18,209 bases of DNA. Source: Natronospira elongata. Its GTDB lineage: Bacteria; Pseudomonadota; Gammaproteobacteria; Natronospirales; Natronospiraceae. The stretch spans positions 1-18,209 of the forward strand of contig NZ_JAYGII010000038.1 in NCBI RefSeq assembly GCF_034931365.1, read 5' to 3'. Shown piece after piece: positions 6,627 through 13,293 of this stretch. Numbering within the stretch: the first letter of the stretch is position 1; each line of letters starts with the position of its first letter. The notes beneath the pieces are model-generated. The model was not told the origin of the DNA. It worked only from the letters and a program-made list of their open reading frames with translations, and ran no database searches. The translations under genes and the position numbers were made by a program.

Positions 6627-6983
6627 ATGAGCGAACACGAGATCAAGGTCTGCAGTCTGGATGAACTGGCGGATCCGGGGGCGAAGGAATTCGAGTTTGA
6701 AACCGCCCAGGGCAAGGACTACGGCTTCCTGGTCTGCCGCGATGGCCAGGTGAGCGCCTACGTCAATAGCTGCCCCCATACCGGCGCCGCCCTGAACTGG
6801 GCACCCGACCGCTTCCTTACCAAGGCCGGCGACCAGATCATGTGCGGCGTGCACGGCGCCATCTTTCGCATCGAGGACGGGCATTGCCTGGCCGGCCCCT
6901 GCGAAGGCCGCAACCTCACCCCCCTCCCCTGCCGGGTCGAGGACGGCGCAGTCTATGTCTCGGTGAAAGGCGAACAGGCCTGA
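6627..6983 (+). CDS. Rieske [2Fe-2S] ferredoxin-like protein
   Basis: The 118-residue soluble protein is a single Rieske domain. The two iron-sulfur cluster motifs are SCPHTGAAL (ligands C49 and H51) and MCGVHGAIF (ligands C73 and H76). It has no membrane segment and resembles the ferredoxin subunits of ring-hydroxylating dioxygenases or small NirD-like proteins, so electron transfer to an unidentified partner is likely. Unlike respiratory Rieske proteins there is no extra cysteine in each ligand loop for a stabilising disulfide. The ATG at 6627 was chosen because GGGAGGA lies four bases upstream; an earlier in-frame ATG at 6570 would overlap the promoter. No oxygenase gene is adjacent; the nearest genes are the divergent SnoaL-like protein and the convergent DUF6763 protein. 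Confidence 0.9.
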   Translation: MSEHEIKVCSLDELADPGAKEFEFETAQGKDYGFLVCRDGQVSAYVNSCPHTGAALNWAPDRFLTKAGDQIMCGVHGAIFRIEDGHCLAGPCEGRNLTPLPCRVEDGAVYVSVKGEQA

Positions 6984-7000
6984 ACTGTTCTCCGCGCCCA

Positions 7001-7022
7001 TCGCGGATAAATCCGCTCCTAC
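7001..7022 (-). repeat. Single REP element
   Basis: This is one unpaired copy of the same REP unit found at 753, 799, 2936 and 2980. On the minus strand it begins GTAGGAGCGGATTTATCC. It lies 17 bases after the Rieske gene stop. With no second inverted copy nearby it is a lone REP. Confidence 0.75.
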
Positions 7023-7072
7023 GCCAATTCACCCGCAATGCGCCGAAACCGCAACACCCCCAAAGGAACCAC

Positions 7073-7083
7073 GGAACCTCTGA
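7073..7083. repeat. GGAACCTCTGA repeat, single copy
   Basis: This 11-mer recurs at 14116, 14137 and inverted at 14158. Here it lies seven bases beyond the stop codon of the minus-strand DUF6763 gene, a position similar to the copies near the sulfotransferase and DUF559 stop codons. Confidence 0.5.
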
Positions 7084-7090
7084 TCACCCC

Positions 7091-7408
7091 TTAAAATCGG
7101 TAATCCGAATCCAGCAGGTCCAGGGGGTTGGTGTATTCATCACCGCGGCCGCCATCGTCCAGATCGACGCCGTAGTCTTCACGCTCCATGTCCATGGAAC
7201 CCGACCAGTCCTCCGGGGGCTCGGCGGTGGTCATGGCGACCTCGGTCCAGAGATCGATATCCACCTCTTCCACAGTGCCGTCAAAGAACTGAACCTCAAT
7301 GGTGCCATCCACATCATCAATGGCCACCACTTCAAACAGACCACCGTTGAAGTCCTTGTACCACTCCCCGATGACCGCCGGGATCGGTGCATCATCATCG
7401 GAAAACAT
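7091..7408 (-). CDS. DUF6763-like small acidic protein
   Basis: The 105-residue cytosolic protein has the pattern I associate with the gammaproteobacterial DUF6763 family. It has an N-terminal VIGEWYKDFNGGLFEVVAIDD, then DGTIEVQFFDGTVEEVDIDLW forming an SH3-like beta arrangement, then a PPEDWSGSMD motif. It is very acidic. The C-terminal tail (DDGGRGDEYTNPLDLLDSDYRF) is probably disordered. No function is known. The ATG at 7408 was chosen because GGGGAG lies eight bases upstream and the family begins close to VIGEWY; an upstream extension to 7525 is Arg/Trp-rich and unlike the family. It is convergent with the Rieske gene and lies downstream of the epimerase operon, separated by 238 bases. 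Confidence 0.75.
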   Translation of the reverse strand: MFSDDDAPIPAVIGEWYKDFNGGLFEVVAIDDVDGTIEVQFFDGTVEEVDIDLWTEVAMTTAEPPEDWSGSMDMEREDYGVDLDDGGRGDEYTNPLDLLDSDYRF

Positions 7409-7646
7409 CGCAGGACTCCCCGGGGCCATGCCCCGTTTCCAAAAGACCACATTCCGGCACCAGCGTGCCGCTTCCGGCTCCCGTCGGCCCCGGAGCGGGC
7501 CTCGAAACCGGGAGGCTTTCAGCAAGGTATAGGTGCCAGATGGTCAGCTCGCAAGGGGACCGGCGCTACCGTTCGTCCGGTTATTTCCAAGCCCTTGAGG
7601 GAGGCGGTTTTTCAGCCAGGAAGAAGCGATCGGGCAGACGACCGGT
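7409..7646. other. Intergenic stretch without recognisable gene
   Basis: This 238-base gap lies between the stop of the UDP-glucuronate epimerase-like gene and the start of the DUF6763 gene, both on the minus strand. I see only a short CCCTTGAGGG stem near 7594 and a T-run (7610-7614) but no convincing terminator, RNA gene or open frame with coding character. Confidence 0.4.
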
Positions 7647-8663
7647 TCAGCGTCGCCGCTCCCAATCAGTGAACCAGTTGATGAAGTGTTCGATGCCCTG
7701 ATCCAGGGGTGTACTGGGGGTGAAACCCACCAGCTTTTCCAGAGCCGAGACCTCCGCACAGGTGGCCTCCACATCCCCCGGCTGCATGTCCAGGTAACGC
7801 TTCTCGGCCTCGCGACCAAGGTGCTGTTCCAACAGCTCGATCAACCGGCCCAGGGGCTCGGGCCGATGGTTGCCGATGTTGTAGAGGCGGTAGGGGGCAT
7901 AACTGTTGGCCGGGGTGGGTGTCTCACCGCGCCAGTCCGGATCGGGCGTGGCGGGGTGATCCAGCAGACGAACCATGGCCTGGACCACATCGTCGATATA
8001 GGTGAAGTCCCTTTGCATGCGGCCATGATTGAATACATTGATCGGCTCGCCCCGCTCGATGGCCCGGGCAAATTTGTAGTAGGCCATGTCGGGACGGCCC
8101 CAGGGACCGTACACAGTGAAAAACCGCAGCCCCGTGCAAGGCAGGCCGTAGAGCGAGGCATAGGAATGGGCCATCAACTCATTGGCCTTCTTGGTAGCGG
8201 CGTAAAGGCTGATGGCATGGTCCACGGTGTCGTTTTCCGAGAAGGGAATACGGGTGTTGGCACCGTAGACCGAGCTGCTGGAGGCAAAGATCAGGTGACG
8301 CACCCCACCCTGCCGACAGCCTTCGATCAGATTACCGAAGCCGAGCAGATTGCTGTCCACATAACGATGGGGATGGGCCAGGGAATGACGCACCCCGGCC
8401 TGGGCAGCCAGGTGATAGACGGTGTCGAAACCGGGCTTTTGCTCGAACAGGGCGGCCATGGCCGGGCGGTCGGCCACATCCATGGGATGAAACTCAAAGC
8501 CCCGCTCGCCTTCAAGCTGATCCAGACGGGCCTGCTTCAAGGCGACATCGTAATAGTCATTGAGATTATCGATGCCGAACACCTCATGACCCGCGGCCAG
8601 CAGCCCCCAGGTGAGGTGATATCCGATGAAACCGGCGGCGCCGGTGACCAGCAAGCGTGCCAT
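7647..8663 (-). CDS. NAD-dependent epimerase, UDP-glucuronate 4-epimerase-like
   Basis: This 338-residue extended short-chain dehydrogenase should interconvert UDP-glucuronate and UDP-galacturonate for surface polysaccharide synthesis. It has the NAD-binding GAAGFIG (residues 8-14), the ID-LNDYYDVALK stretch typical of the LspL/CapI group, the catalytic SSSSVYG (around 128-134) and the Y154-x3-K158 pair (YAATKK). RFFTVYGPWGRPDMA, further on, is strongly characteristic of UDP-GlcA 4-epimerases. Cytosolic. It lies 45 bases downstream of the WbpL-like transferase gene and is probably the last gene of a wbpV-wbpL-epimerase operon. The ribosome-binding site is weak (GGA only), so translation may depend on upstream genes. 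Substrate could also be a related UDP-hexose; the motif match favours glucuronate. Confidence 0.88.
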   Translation of the reverse strand: MARLLVTGAAGFIGYHLTWGLLAAGHEVFGIDNLNDYYDVALKQARLDQLEGERGFEFHPMDVADRPAMAALFEQKPGFDTVYHLAAQAGVRHSLAHPHRYVDSNLLGFGNLIEGCRQGGVRHLIFASSSSVYGANTRIPFSENDTVDHAISLYAATKKANELMAHSYASLYGLPCTGLRFFTVYGPWGRPDMAYYKFARAIERGEPINVFNHGRMQRDFTYIDDVVQAMVRLLDHPATPDPDWRGETPTPANSYAPYRLYNIGNHRPEPLGRLIELLEQHLGREAEKRYLDMQPGDVEATCAEVSALEKLVGFTPSTPLDQGIEHFINWFTDWERRR

Positions 8664-8708
8664 GTATCGTCCGTTATCCCACTCGAATTGGCGAAACGGC
8701 GGATTCTA

Positions 8709-9734
8709 TCATTCCCGCCCGCGCACATAGGCCCCGGCCGCCAACAGGGCCAGCAGCGGCAAGGCCAGCAGCAACCAGGCCAGTGGCCGCTCCCAGAGCA
8801 GCAGGGCGAGCACGGCCGAGCCACCGGAGAGCAGCATCAACCCCGCCCCCAGGGTGCTGGCCTGGGCATGGCTCCAGCCGCTCCGGACCAAGCGCTGGTA
8901 ATAATGAGAGCGGTGGGCCTGCCAGAAACGCTCCCGACGGCGAATGCGGCGGAAAAGGGTCACGGTGGCATCCAGCCAGAAGGGCGCAAAGGGCAACAGA
9001 CCCAGCAACAGGGGCACCCGCCCTTCGGCGGCCAGCAACAGCGGCAGGGCCGCGGCCAGAAAACCCAGCGGCACCGACCCCACATCTCCCATGAAGATCC
9101 GCGCCGGGTGCCAGTTCCAGACCAGAAAACCGCCGGCGGCGGCCGCCAGCAGCAGGCAAAGCAGGAAAGGATCGGCGACCCCGGCCAGGCCGGCCAGGGC
9201 CGCAAGACTGGCAAAACCGATCAGGCTCATGGCACCGGCAAAGCCGTCCATGCCATCCATGAAGTTGTAGAGATTGCTCATCCAGATCATGCCCGGCACC
9301 GCCAACACGGCAACACCCAGGCCCAGCGGCAAAGCCAGCCCGCCCGGCAGGGACAAGGCCTGTGGCCAGGCACCAGCCAGCACCACCGCCAGCGCGGCCA
9401 GCAACTGAACCAGAATCCGCGGCAGGGCCGGCAGGCCGCGCAGATCATCGATCATCGAGACCACGGCCAGCACAATGGCCCCAAGCAGAGCCACCAGCAG
9501 GGCGCCCTCCGGGCGCAGCAGGACAAAGCCCAGCCCCAGGGCCACCAATAACAGCGGCAGACCGCCGGCACGCGGGGTGGGGGCATCATGCAGGGAGCGA
9601 TGATTGGGCCGGTCAACGAAACCGAGCCGGGGCGCCAGCGGGATCCACAGTCGAGTCAGTCCCAGCGACAACAACAGCGCCAGCCCCGTCCACAGCCAGG
9701 CATCCAATCTCAGCAGCCAGTCCAATACCGCCAT
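8709..9734 (-). CDS. wbpL: WbpL/WecA-like undecaprenyl-phosphate sugar-1-phosphate transferase
   Basis: This polytopic inner-membrane enzyme (MraY/WecA superfamily, listed as glycosyltransferase family 4 in many annotations) transfers a HexNAc-1-phosphate from a UDP sugar to undecaprenyl phosphate, the first step of O-antigen assembly. Sequence marks are the VDRPNHRSLH start motif, Asp-Asp at 96-97 (SMIDDL), NLYNFMDGMDG (157-163, metal and nucleotide binding), FMGDVGS (215-220) and the cytoplasmic QAHRSHYYQRL loop near the C terminus. About ten hydrophobic segments, many Leu/Ala-rich, separate them. The ATG at 9734 gives 341 residues and has AAGGA nearby; an earlier in-frame start at 9806 would overlap the upstream gene. 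The wbpV-like gene ends only 22 bases before it. The name wbpL reflects its pairing with a WbpV homologue; the exact sugar cannot be read from sequence. Confidence 0.88.
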   Translation of the reverse strand: MAVLDWLLRLDAWLWTGLALLLSLGLTRLWIPLAPRLGFVDRPNHRSLHDAPTPRAGGLPLLLVALGLGFVLLRPEGALLVALLGAIVLAVVSMIDDLRGLPALPRILVQLLAALAVVLAGAWPQALSLPGGLALPLGLGVAVLAVPGMIWMSNLYNFMDGMDGFAGAMSLIGFASLAALAGLAGVADPFLLCLLLAAAAGGFLVWNWHPARIFMGDVGSVPLGFLAAALPLLLAAEGRVPLLLGLLPFAPFWLDATVTLFRRIRRRERFWQAHRSHYYQRLVRSGWSHAQASTLGAGLMLLSGGSAVLALLLWERPLAWLLLALPLLALLAAGAYVRGRE

Positions 9735-9756
9735 TCCCGGTCCTTCTCCCCAAAAA

Positions 9757-10707
9757 CTAGTCCGATGCCTGCCCCCAGGCCCGCGCCACCCGTTCCAGGC
9801 CGACACGGGAATCCCTGCTCGGGCTCCAGCCCAAGCCCCGGGCGCGGCTCACATCCACGCTCAAATCCCCCGCCAGTCGCGGCCACCAACCGCCCCGACC
9901 GCTCAACATCAGCCCGGCCCGCAGCAAGCCCGTTGGCAACGGCCAGCAGCGAGCCGGGCGACCCAGGCCACTGGCCAGCGCGCGAACCATATCCGGCGTG
10001 GGCAGCGGCTCGGCATCCGCAGCTAGAAACAAGTGATTGGCCGCATCGGGGTGAGTGCCAGTCAGATGGATCAGGTCGGCAAGGGCCCGGGCATCGAGCA
10101 GACTGCGCTGATTGCGAATCGCCCCCAGGGGCATGGGCAGCCCCCGGGCCATGGCCCGCAGCATCAGGCCGATATAGCCCGGTGGATTCTCGCCGTAGAT
10201 CACCGTCGGCCGGATGATGCACCACTCAATACCGCTGCCCAGAGCCGCCTGACGCAACTGCTGTTCACCGGCCAGCTTGGAGCGCCCGTAATCATCGTCC
10301 GGGTGGGGCTCATCGGCCTCCTGCAAGCGCTTGGCCCGCTCGGCCCCGGTCATGGCCTTGATACTGCTCAGATGCACAATCCGGCGCACCCCGGCCTCCG
10401 CCGCCCGCCGCGCCAACGTGGCCGGAAACCGGGCATTGATGGCCTCCAGACGCGCCGCTCGCGAACGACGCGGCCCCCGATCATGGGCCTGCCCGGCCAG
10501 ATTCACCACCACATCCACGCCGTCGAGCAGGTACTGCCAATCCTCGAAGCGGGTCAGATCCCCGCTCAACACCGACACCACCCCCCCCGGCACCGAAACC
10601 CCCGGCGCACGCACCGGCGCACGCACGGCAATGCCCTGCTCAAGCAGAGCACGACAAACAAAGCTCCCCACAAAACCGGAGGCACCGGTAACCAGCCAGG
10701 TAGTCAT
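9757..10707 (-). CDS. wbpV: WbpV-like NAD-dependent epimerase/dehydratase
   Basis: This 316-residue SDR-family enzyme probably converts a UDP-HexNAc intermediate during O-antigen sugar synthesis. It has GASGFVG (residues 8-14) for NAD(P), NLAGQAHDRG after the fourth strand, the catalytic serine region LSSIKAMTG (113-121) and Y140-x3-K144 (YGRSK). IRPTVIYGENPPGYI follows. The WbpV and WbpL genes are adjacent in Pseudomonas O-antigen loci, and the same order here supports the name; the reaction (often described as UDP-GlcNAc 4-epimerase or quinovosamine-related) is not certain. The start at ATG 10707 lacks a Shine-Dalgarno sequence. A TAAACT hexamer ends six bases before the ATG and could serve as a -10 for a leaderless message. 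The tandem MITE array begins 43 bases upstream. Confidence 0.85.
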   Translation of the reverse strand: MTTWLVTGASGFVGSFVCRALLEQGIAVRAPVRAPGVSVPGGVVSVLSGDLTRFEDWQYLLDGVDVVVNLAGQAHDRGPRRSRAARLEAINARFPATLARRAAEAGVRRIVHLSSIKAMTGAERAKRLQEADEPHPDDDYGRSKLAGEQQLRQAALGSGIEWCIIRPTVIYGENPPGYIGLMLRAMARGLPMPLGAIRNQRSLLDARALADLIHLTGTHPDAANHLFLAADAEPLPTPDMVRALASGLGRPARCWPLPTGLLRAGLMLSGRGGWWPRLAGDLSVDVSRARGLGWSPSRDSRVGLERVARAWGQASD

Positions 10708-10749
10708 GGCGACAGTTTACTTGCTTGAGAAACGAAGGGGGCGATTTGG

Positions 10750-10886
10750 ATCCCCCTCTATCTCCCCCTTCCGAGCGAAGCTCGCAAGGGGGAGGAGCTT
10801 GTAAACAACGCTACGGCACACTCAACCCCATCGAAGGGCCCTCCCCCTTGCCGCCAACCGGCGGGAAGGGGGAGACGGAGGGGGAT
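10750..10886. mobile_element. MITE-like element copy 1 (tandem array)
   Basis: This 137-bp copy begins ATCCCCCTCTATCTCCC and ends with the near-complement (about 23-bp terminal inverted repeats, two mismatches). Compared with the other copies it lacks seven bases in the central linker (CCCCAACCC region). Inside are two hairpins with a CTCCCCCTT/AAGGGGGAG stem each. It encodes nothing and is the copy nearest the wbpV start. Confidence 0.85.
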
Positions 10887-10918
10887 CACAGAAAACAGAT
10901 GCCGTGCCTTACTCCCCA

Positions 10919-11062
10919 ATCCCCCTCTATCTCCCCCTTCCGAGCGAAGCTCGCAAGGGGGAGGACCCTGTAAACAACGCTACGGCACACTCAACCCCCA
11001 ACCCCATCGAAGGGCCCTCCCCCTTGCCGCCAACCGGCGGGAAGGGGGAGACGGAGGGGGAT
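10919..11062. mobile_element. MITE-like element copy 2 (tandem array)
   Basis: This 144-bp copy has a left hairpin at 10931-10963 (loop containing CGAGCGAAGCTCG) and a right hairpin at 11017-11050 (inner CCGCC-AA-CCGGCGG). The linker between them holds TTGT-like/CTACGGCACACTCAA sequence conserved in all copies. The 32-base spacer before it and the 27-base spacer after it are related to each other (both contain GCCGTGCC), showing that the duplication unit is about 170 bp. Confidence 0.88.
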
Positions 11063-11089
11063 CAAACAAACGCCGTGCCATACGCCCCA

Positions 11090-11233
11090 ATCCCCCTCTG
11101 TCTCCCCCTTCCGAGTGAAGCTCGCAAGGGGGAGGACCTTGTAAGCAACGCTACGGCACATTCAACCCCCAACCCCATCGAAGGGCCCTCCCCCTTGCCG
11201 CCAACCGGCGGGAAGGGGGAGACGGAGGGGGAT
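11090..11233. mobile_element. MITE-like element copy 3 (tandem array)
   Basis: This 144-bp copy differs from copy 2 at about five positions, so the tandem duplication is recent. Its terminal repeats differ at a single position. It ends 68 bases upstream of the response regulator start codon, with TAGAAT (11265-11270), a possible -10 element, in between. Confidence 0.88.
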
Positions 11234-11301
11234 CACAAGGCCTCCAATCCCGCCCAGGAGCCGGTAGAATCACCCCCAAACGCCCATGCCCGGAGGTCAC
11301 C

Positions 11302-11976
11302 GTGCTCATCCTCGTCGTCGAAGACAATCGGGAAATCCTCGCCAACCTGGTCGACTACCTCGAAGACCGGGGCTGCGAAGTCGAGGCGGCCATGGGACGC
11401 CGGGAAGCCGAACACATCGCCCGGCAACAACCCCTGGACGCCGTCGTGCTCGATCTCAACCTGCCCGATGGCGACGGACTGGACGTCTGCCGCTTCCTGC
11501 GTGAAAGCGACAACAACGCCGCCACCCCGGTACTCATGCTCACCGCCCGGGACCAGCTGCCGCAAAAACTCGCGGGCTTTGAAGCCGGCAGCGACGACTA
11601 CCTGGTCAAACCCTTCGCCCTGGCCGAAGTCTGGGCGCGGCTGCAGGCGCTGGCACGCCGCCAACACAGCCCTGATCGCCAACGACTCCAGCGCCCGGGC
11701 TTCGACATGGACCTGGAACGGCGGCGGCTGTTTCTCAACGATCAAGAGGTCGAACTGTCACCCACCGGCTGGAAGATCCTGGCCACCCTGGCCGCCCGTC
11801 CCGGCGAAGTAGTCTCCCGCCAAAGCCTGGAGCAGGCCATCTGGGGCAAGGACATCCCCGACCAGGACGTCCTGCGCAGCCACATCTACCAGCTGCGCCA
11901 GGCCGCCGAGCAAGCCGGTGCCAGACAGCTGATCGAAACCCTGCCCCGGGTCGGCTACCGGCTTCGACTGCCATGA
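11302..11976 (+). CDS. OmpR/PhoB-family response regulator
   Basis: The 224-residue protein is a two-domain transcription factor. The receiver domain (about 1-118) has the acidic pair E7-D8, phospho-acceptor D51 (VVLDLNLPDGDG), T81 (MLTARD) and K103 (LVKPF). The C-terminal winged helix (about 130-224) has the usual LSPTGWKIL strand-helix, a VVSRQSLEQAIWG recognition region and the closing hairpin IETLPRVGYRLRL. Translation starts with GTG at 11302 behind CGGAGG (11291-11296). The kinase gene overlaps its stop by four bases (ATGA), so they are translationally coupled. Its likely target is the array of 11-bp-spaced TTCAY boxes just upstream of the sulfotransferase gene. A TAGAAT at 11265-11270 may be its -10 element. 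The tandem MITE array occupies the upstream region. Confidence 0.95.
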   Translation: MLILVVEDNREILANLVDYLEDRGCEVEAAMGRREAEHIARQQPLDAVVLDLNLPDGDGLDVCRFLRESDNNAATPVLMLTARDQLPQKLAGFEAGSDDYLVKPFALAEVWARLQALARRQHSPDRQRLQRPGFDMDLERRRLFLNDQEVELSPTGWKILATLAARPGEVVSRQSLEQAIWGKDIPDQDVLRSHIYQLRQAAEQAGARQLIETLPRVGYRLRLP

Positions 11977-13193
11977 GCCGACCCGGCACCCTCCAGCGCA
12001 GAGTCACCCGGGTCTTCGCCCTGACCGGATTGCTCGTCGCCGTGGTGGTGTCGGTCAGCACGTTCATGCTCGCCGAGCGTTACGACGACTACGAAATCCA
12101 GAGCCTGATCCATATTGAAATGCAGCGTCTGCTGGAGGCCGATACCCGGGGGACATACCAGGCCAAGCCGCTGGCCAGTTTCCTCAACGACAACCCACGA
12201 CCCCATCCGCGCCTGCCTGCCGACCTGCACGAGCTGGACAACGGCCTGCACTGGCTCGAACAACGACAGCCCCCGGTCGTGGTCATGATCCAGGCGGACG
12301 ATGCTCGGCACCGGGCCGTGGTCTATGACCTGGCCGAGGAGAAGTTGCGGGAGATCCAGCTCATGGGCCTGTTGATCATCCAGGCTATGCTGATCGTGCT
12401 GGTGACCACCCTTTGCGGCCACTGGCTGGGCCGGCGGGCGCTGGGACCGGTGCGAAAGCTCGCCCGGGCGGTCGCCAATCTTGACCCGGAATCCGAACGG
12501 CCCGGGGATATCGACGTCCGTCGTTATCCGGCCGACGAGGTGGGGGAACTGGCCGAGGACGTGGCCCGCTATCATCGGCGCCTGATCGAACTGCTCAACC
12601 ACCAGCGCCGCTTCGCCAGTTTCGCCAGCCATGAGCTACGCACCCCGCTCACCGGTCTGCGGAGCTCGCTGGAACTGCTGAGCGAACGCTTGACAACGGA
12701 CCAGACCAGAGAGCAGGAACTGGTGGCCCGCATGCAGCGTTCACTCAGCAACATGGAAGAGCTGATCGAGTTCTTCATTGCATTGCGCAAGCAACACCTG
12801 CTACCCCACCAGCATACTGATCGGCTGGAAACCGTCGTACGCAAGACCATCGAGGCCGAACAACCCTGGCTCATGGACCGACAAGTGGAGACGGAGGTGA
12901 CCGTCATCAGCGATGGGCCGGTGGCCGTGGATGAACGCATACTGACCGTGATTCTCTGCAATCTCCTGCGCAACGCCTTCCAGCACGGTACTGCCGGTCG
13001 AATCGGGATTCGGCTGGCCCATGGCGAGATCCGGATCGAAAACCGGGTTTCGCCGAAGGCCCGACACCCCGAGCCTGGGATCGGCCTTGAGATCGTCCGG
13101 ACCCTGGCGGAGGCGGCCGGGCTGACATTCCATCAGGCATCACATTCCGGCAAGCACATCAACCGTGCCACCCTGCTTCTACCCCGCGCCTGA
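11973..13193 (+). CDS. Sensor histidine kinase (HAMP-HisKA-HATPase)
   Basis: The 406-residue inner-membrane kinase partners the response regulator. A first membrane helix lies at about 14-33 and a second at about 129-150, enclosing a periplasmic sensor of about 95 residues with no recognised domain. HAMP-like sequence follows (RRALGPVRKLARAV onward, to about 205). The dimerisation domain carries H220 in FASHELRTPLTG. The ATPase domain has the N box (NLLRNAFQHG, N330/N334) and a G2 glycine motif (GIGLEIV, 369-375). The G1 box is atypical: where Asp-x-Gly-x-Gly is usual, the strand reads IRIENRVSP, with Asn instead of Asp. Some active kinases share this variation, so loss of activity should not be assumed. 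It overlaps the regulator gene by ATGA and ends 100 bases before the sulfotransferase gene. Confidence 0.93.
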   Translation: MSRPGTLQRRVTRVFALTGLLVAVVVSVSTFMLAERYDDYEIQSLIHIEMQRLLEADTRGTYQAKPLASFLNDNPRPHPRLPADLHELDNGLHWLEQRQPPVVVMIQADDARHRAVVYDLAEEKLREIQLMGLLIIQAMLIVLVTTLCGHWLGRRALGPVRKLARAVANLDPESERPGDIDVRRYPADEVGELAEDVARYHRRLIELLNHQRRFASFASHELRTPLTGLRSSLELLSERLTTDQTREQELVARMQRSLSNMEELIEFFIALRKQHLLPHQHTDRLETVVRKTIEAEQPWLMDRQVETEVTVISDGPVAVDERILTVILCNLLRNAFQHGTAGRIGIRLAHGEIRIENRVSPKARHPEPGIGLEIVRTLAEAAGLTFHQASHSGKHINRATLLLPRA

Positions 13194-13199
13194 GCGGGA

Positions 13200-13248
13200 T
13201 TCATCCTGGTTTCACGCCGCCTTCACGCTGTCTTCACACCCGCTTCGC
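13200..13248 (+). promoter_or_regulatory. Five-box direct-repeat operator, 11-bp period (TTCAY)
   Basis: TTCAT at 13200, TTCAC at 13211, 13222 and 13233, and TTCGC at 13244 start exactly 11 bases apart, about one helical turn. Direct repeats at this spacing are the standard binding arrangement for OmpR/PhoB-family dimers. The array lies immediately after the kinase gene and ends 45 bases before the sulfotransferase start. A weak -10 (TAGTCT, 13249-13254) directly follows, as expected where the regulator replaces the -35 contact. Confidence 0.75.
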
Positions 13249-13250
13249 TA

Positions 13251-13289
13251 GTCTCCGCGCGTTCTGGCGTAACTCGCCCACGCGGAGAC
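13251..13289 (+). promoter_or_regulatory. Inverted repeat covering the sulfotransferase ribosome-binding site
   Basis: GTCTCCGCG (13251-13259) and CGCGGAGAC (13281-13289) are exact complements with a 21-base loop. The right arm contains GGAG (13284-13287), the only Shine-Dalgarno candidate for the ATG at 13294. If transcription starts upstream of 13251, the stem would hide the ribosome-binding site. If it starts later, the repeat would act only as DNA. Confidence 0.5.
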
Positions 13290-13293
13290 TGTC

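Noticed and set aside
7686..9551. A 621-codon open frame on the plus strand, antisense to the epimerase and WbpL-like genes
   Set aside because: It spans two well-supported minus-strand genes, is Gln/Gly/His-rich with no recognisable domain, and follows from high GC at third codon positions lowering stop frequency on the opposite strand.
10750..11233. A CRISPR array, suggested by regular tandem repeats
   Set aside because: The repeats are about 140 bases with short related spacers, far from CRISPR dimensions, and no cas genes are present.
10904..11812. A 302-codon plus-strand frame running from the MITE array into the response regulator gene
   Set aside because: The first part translates repeat copies and the second part reads the regulator in the wrong frame.
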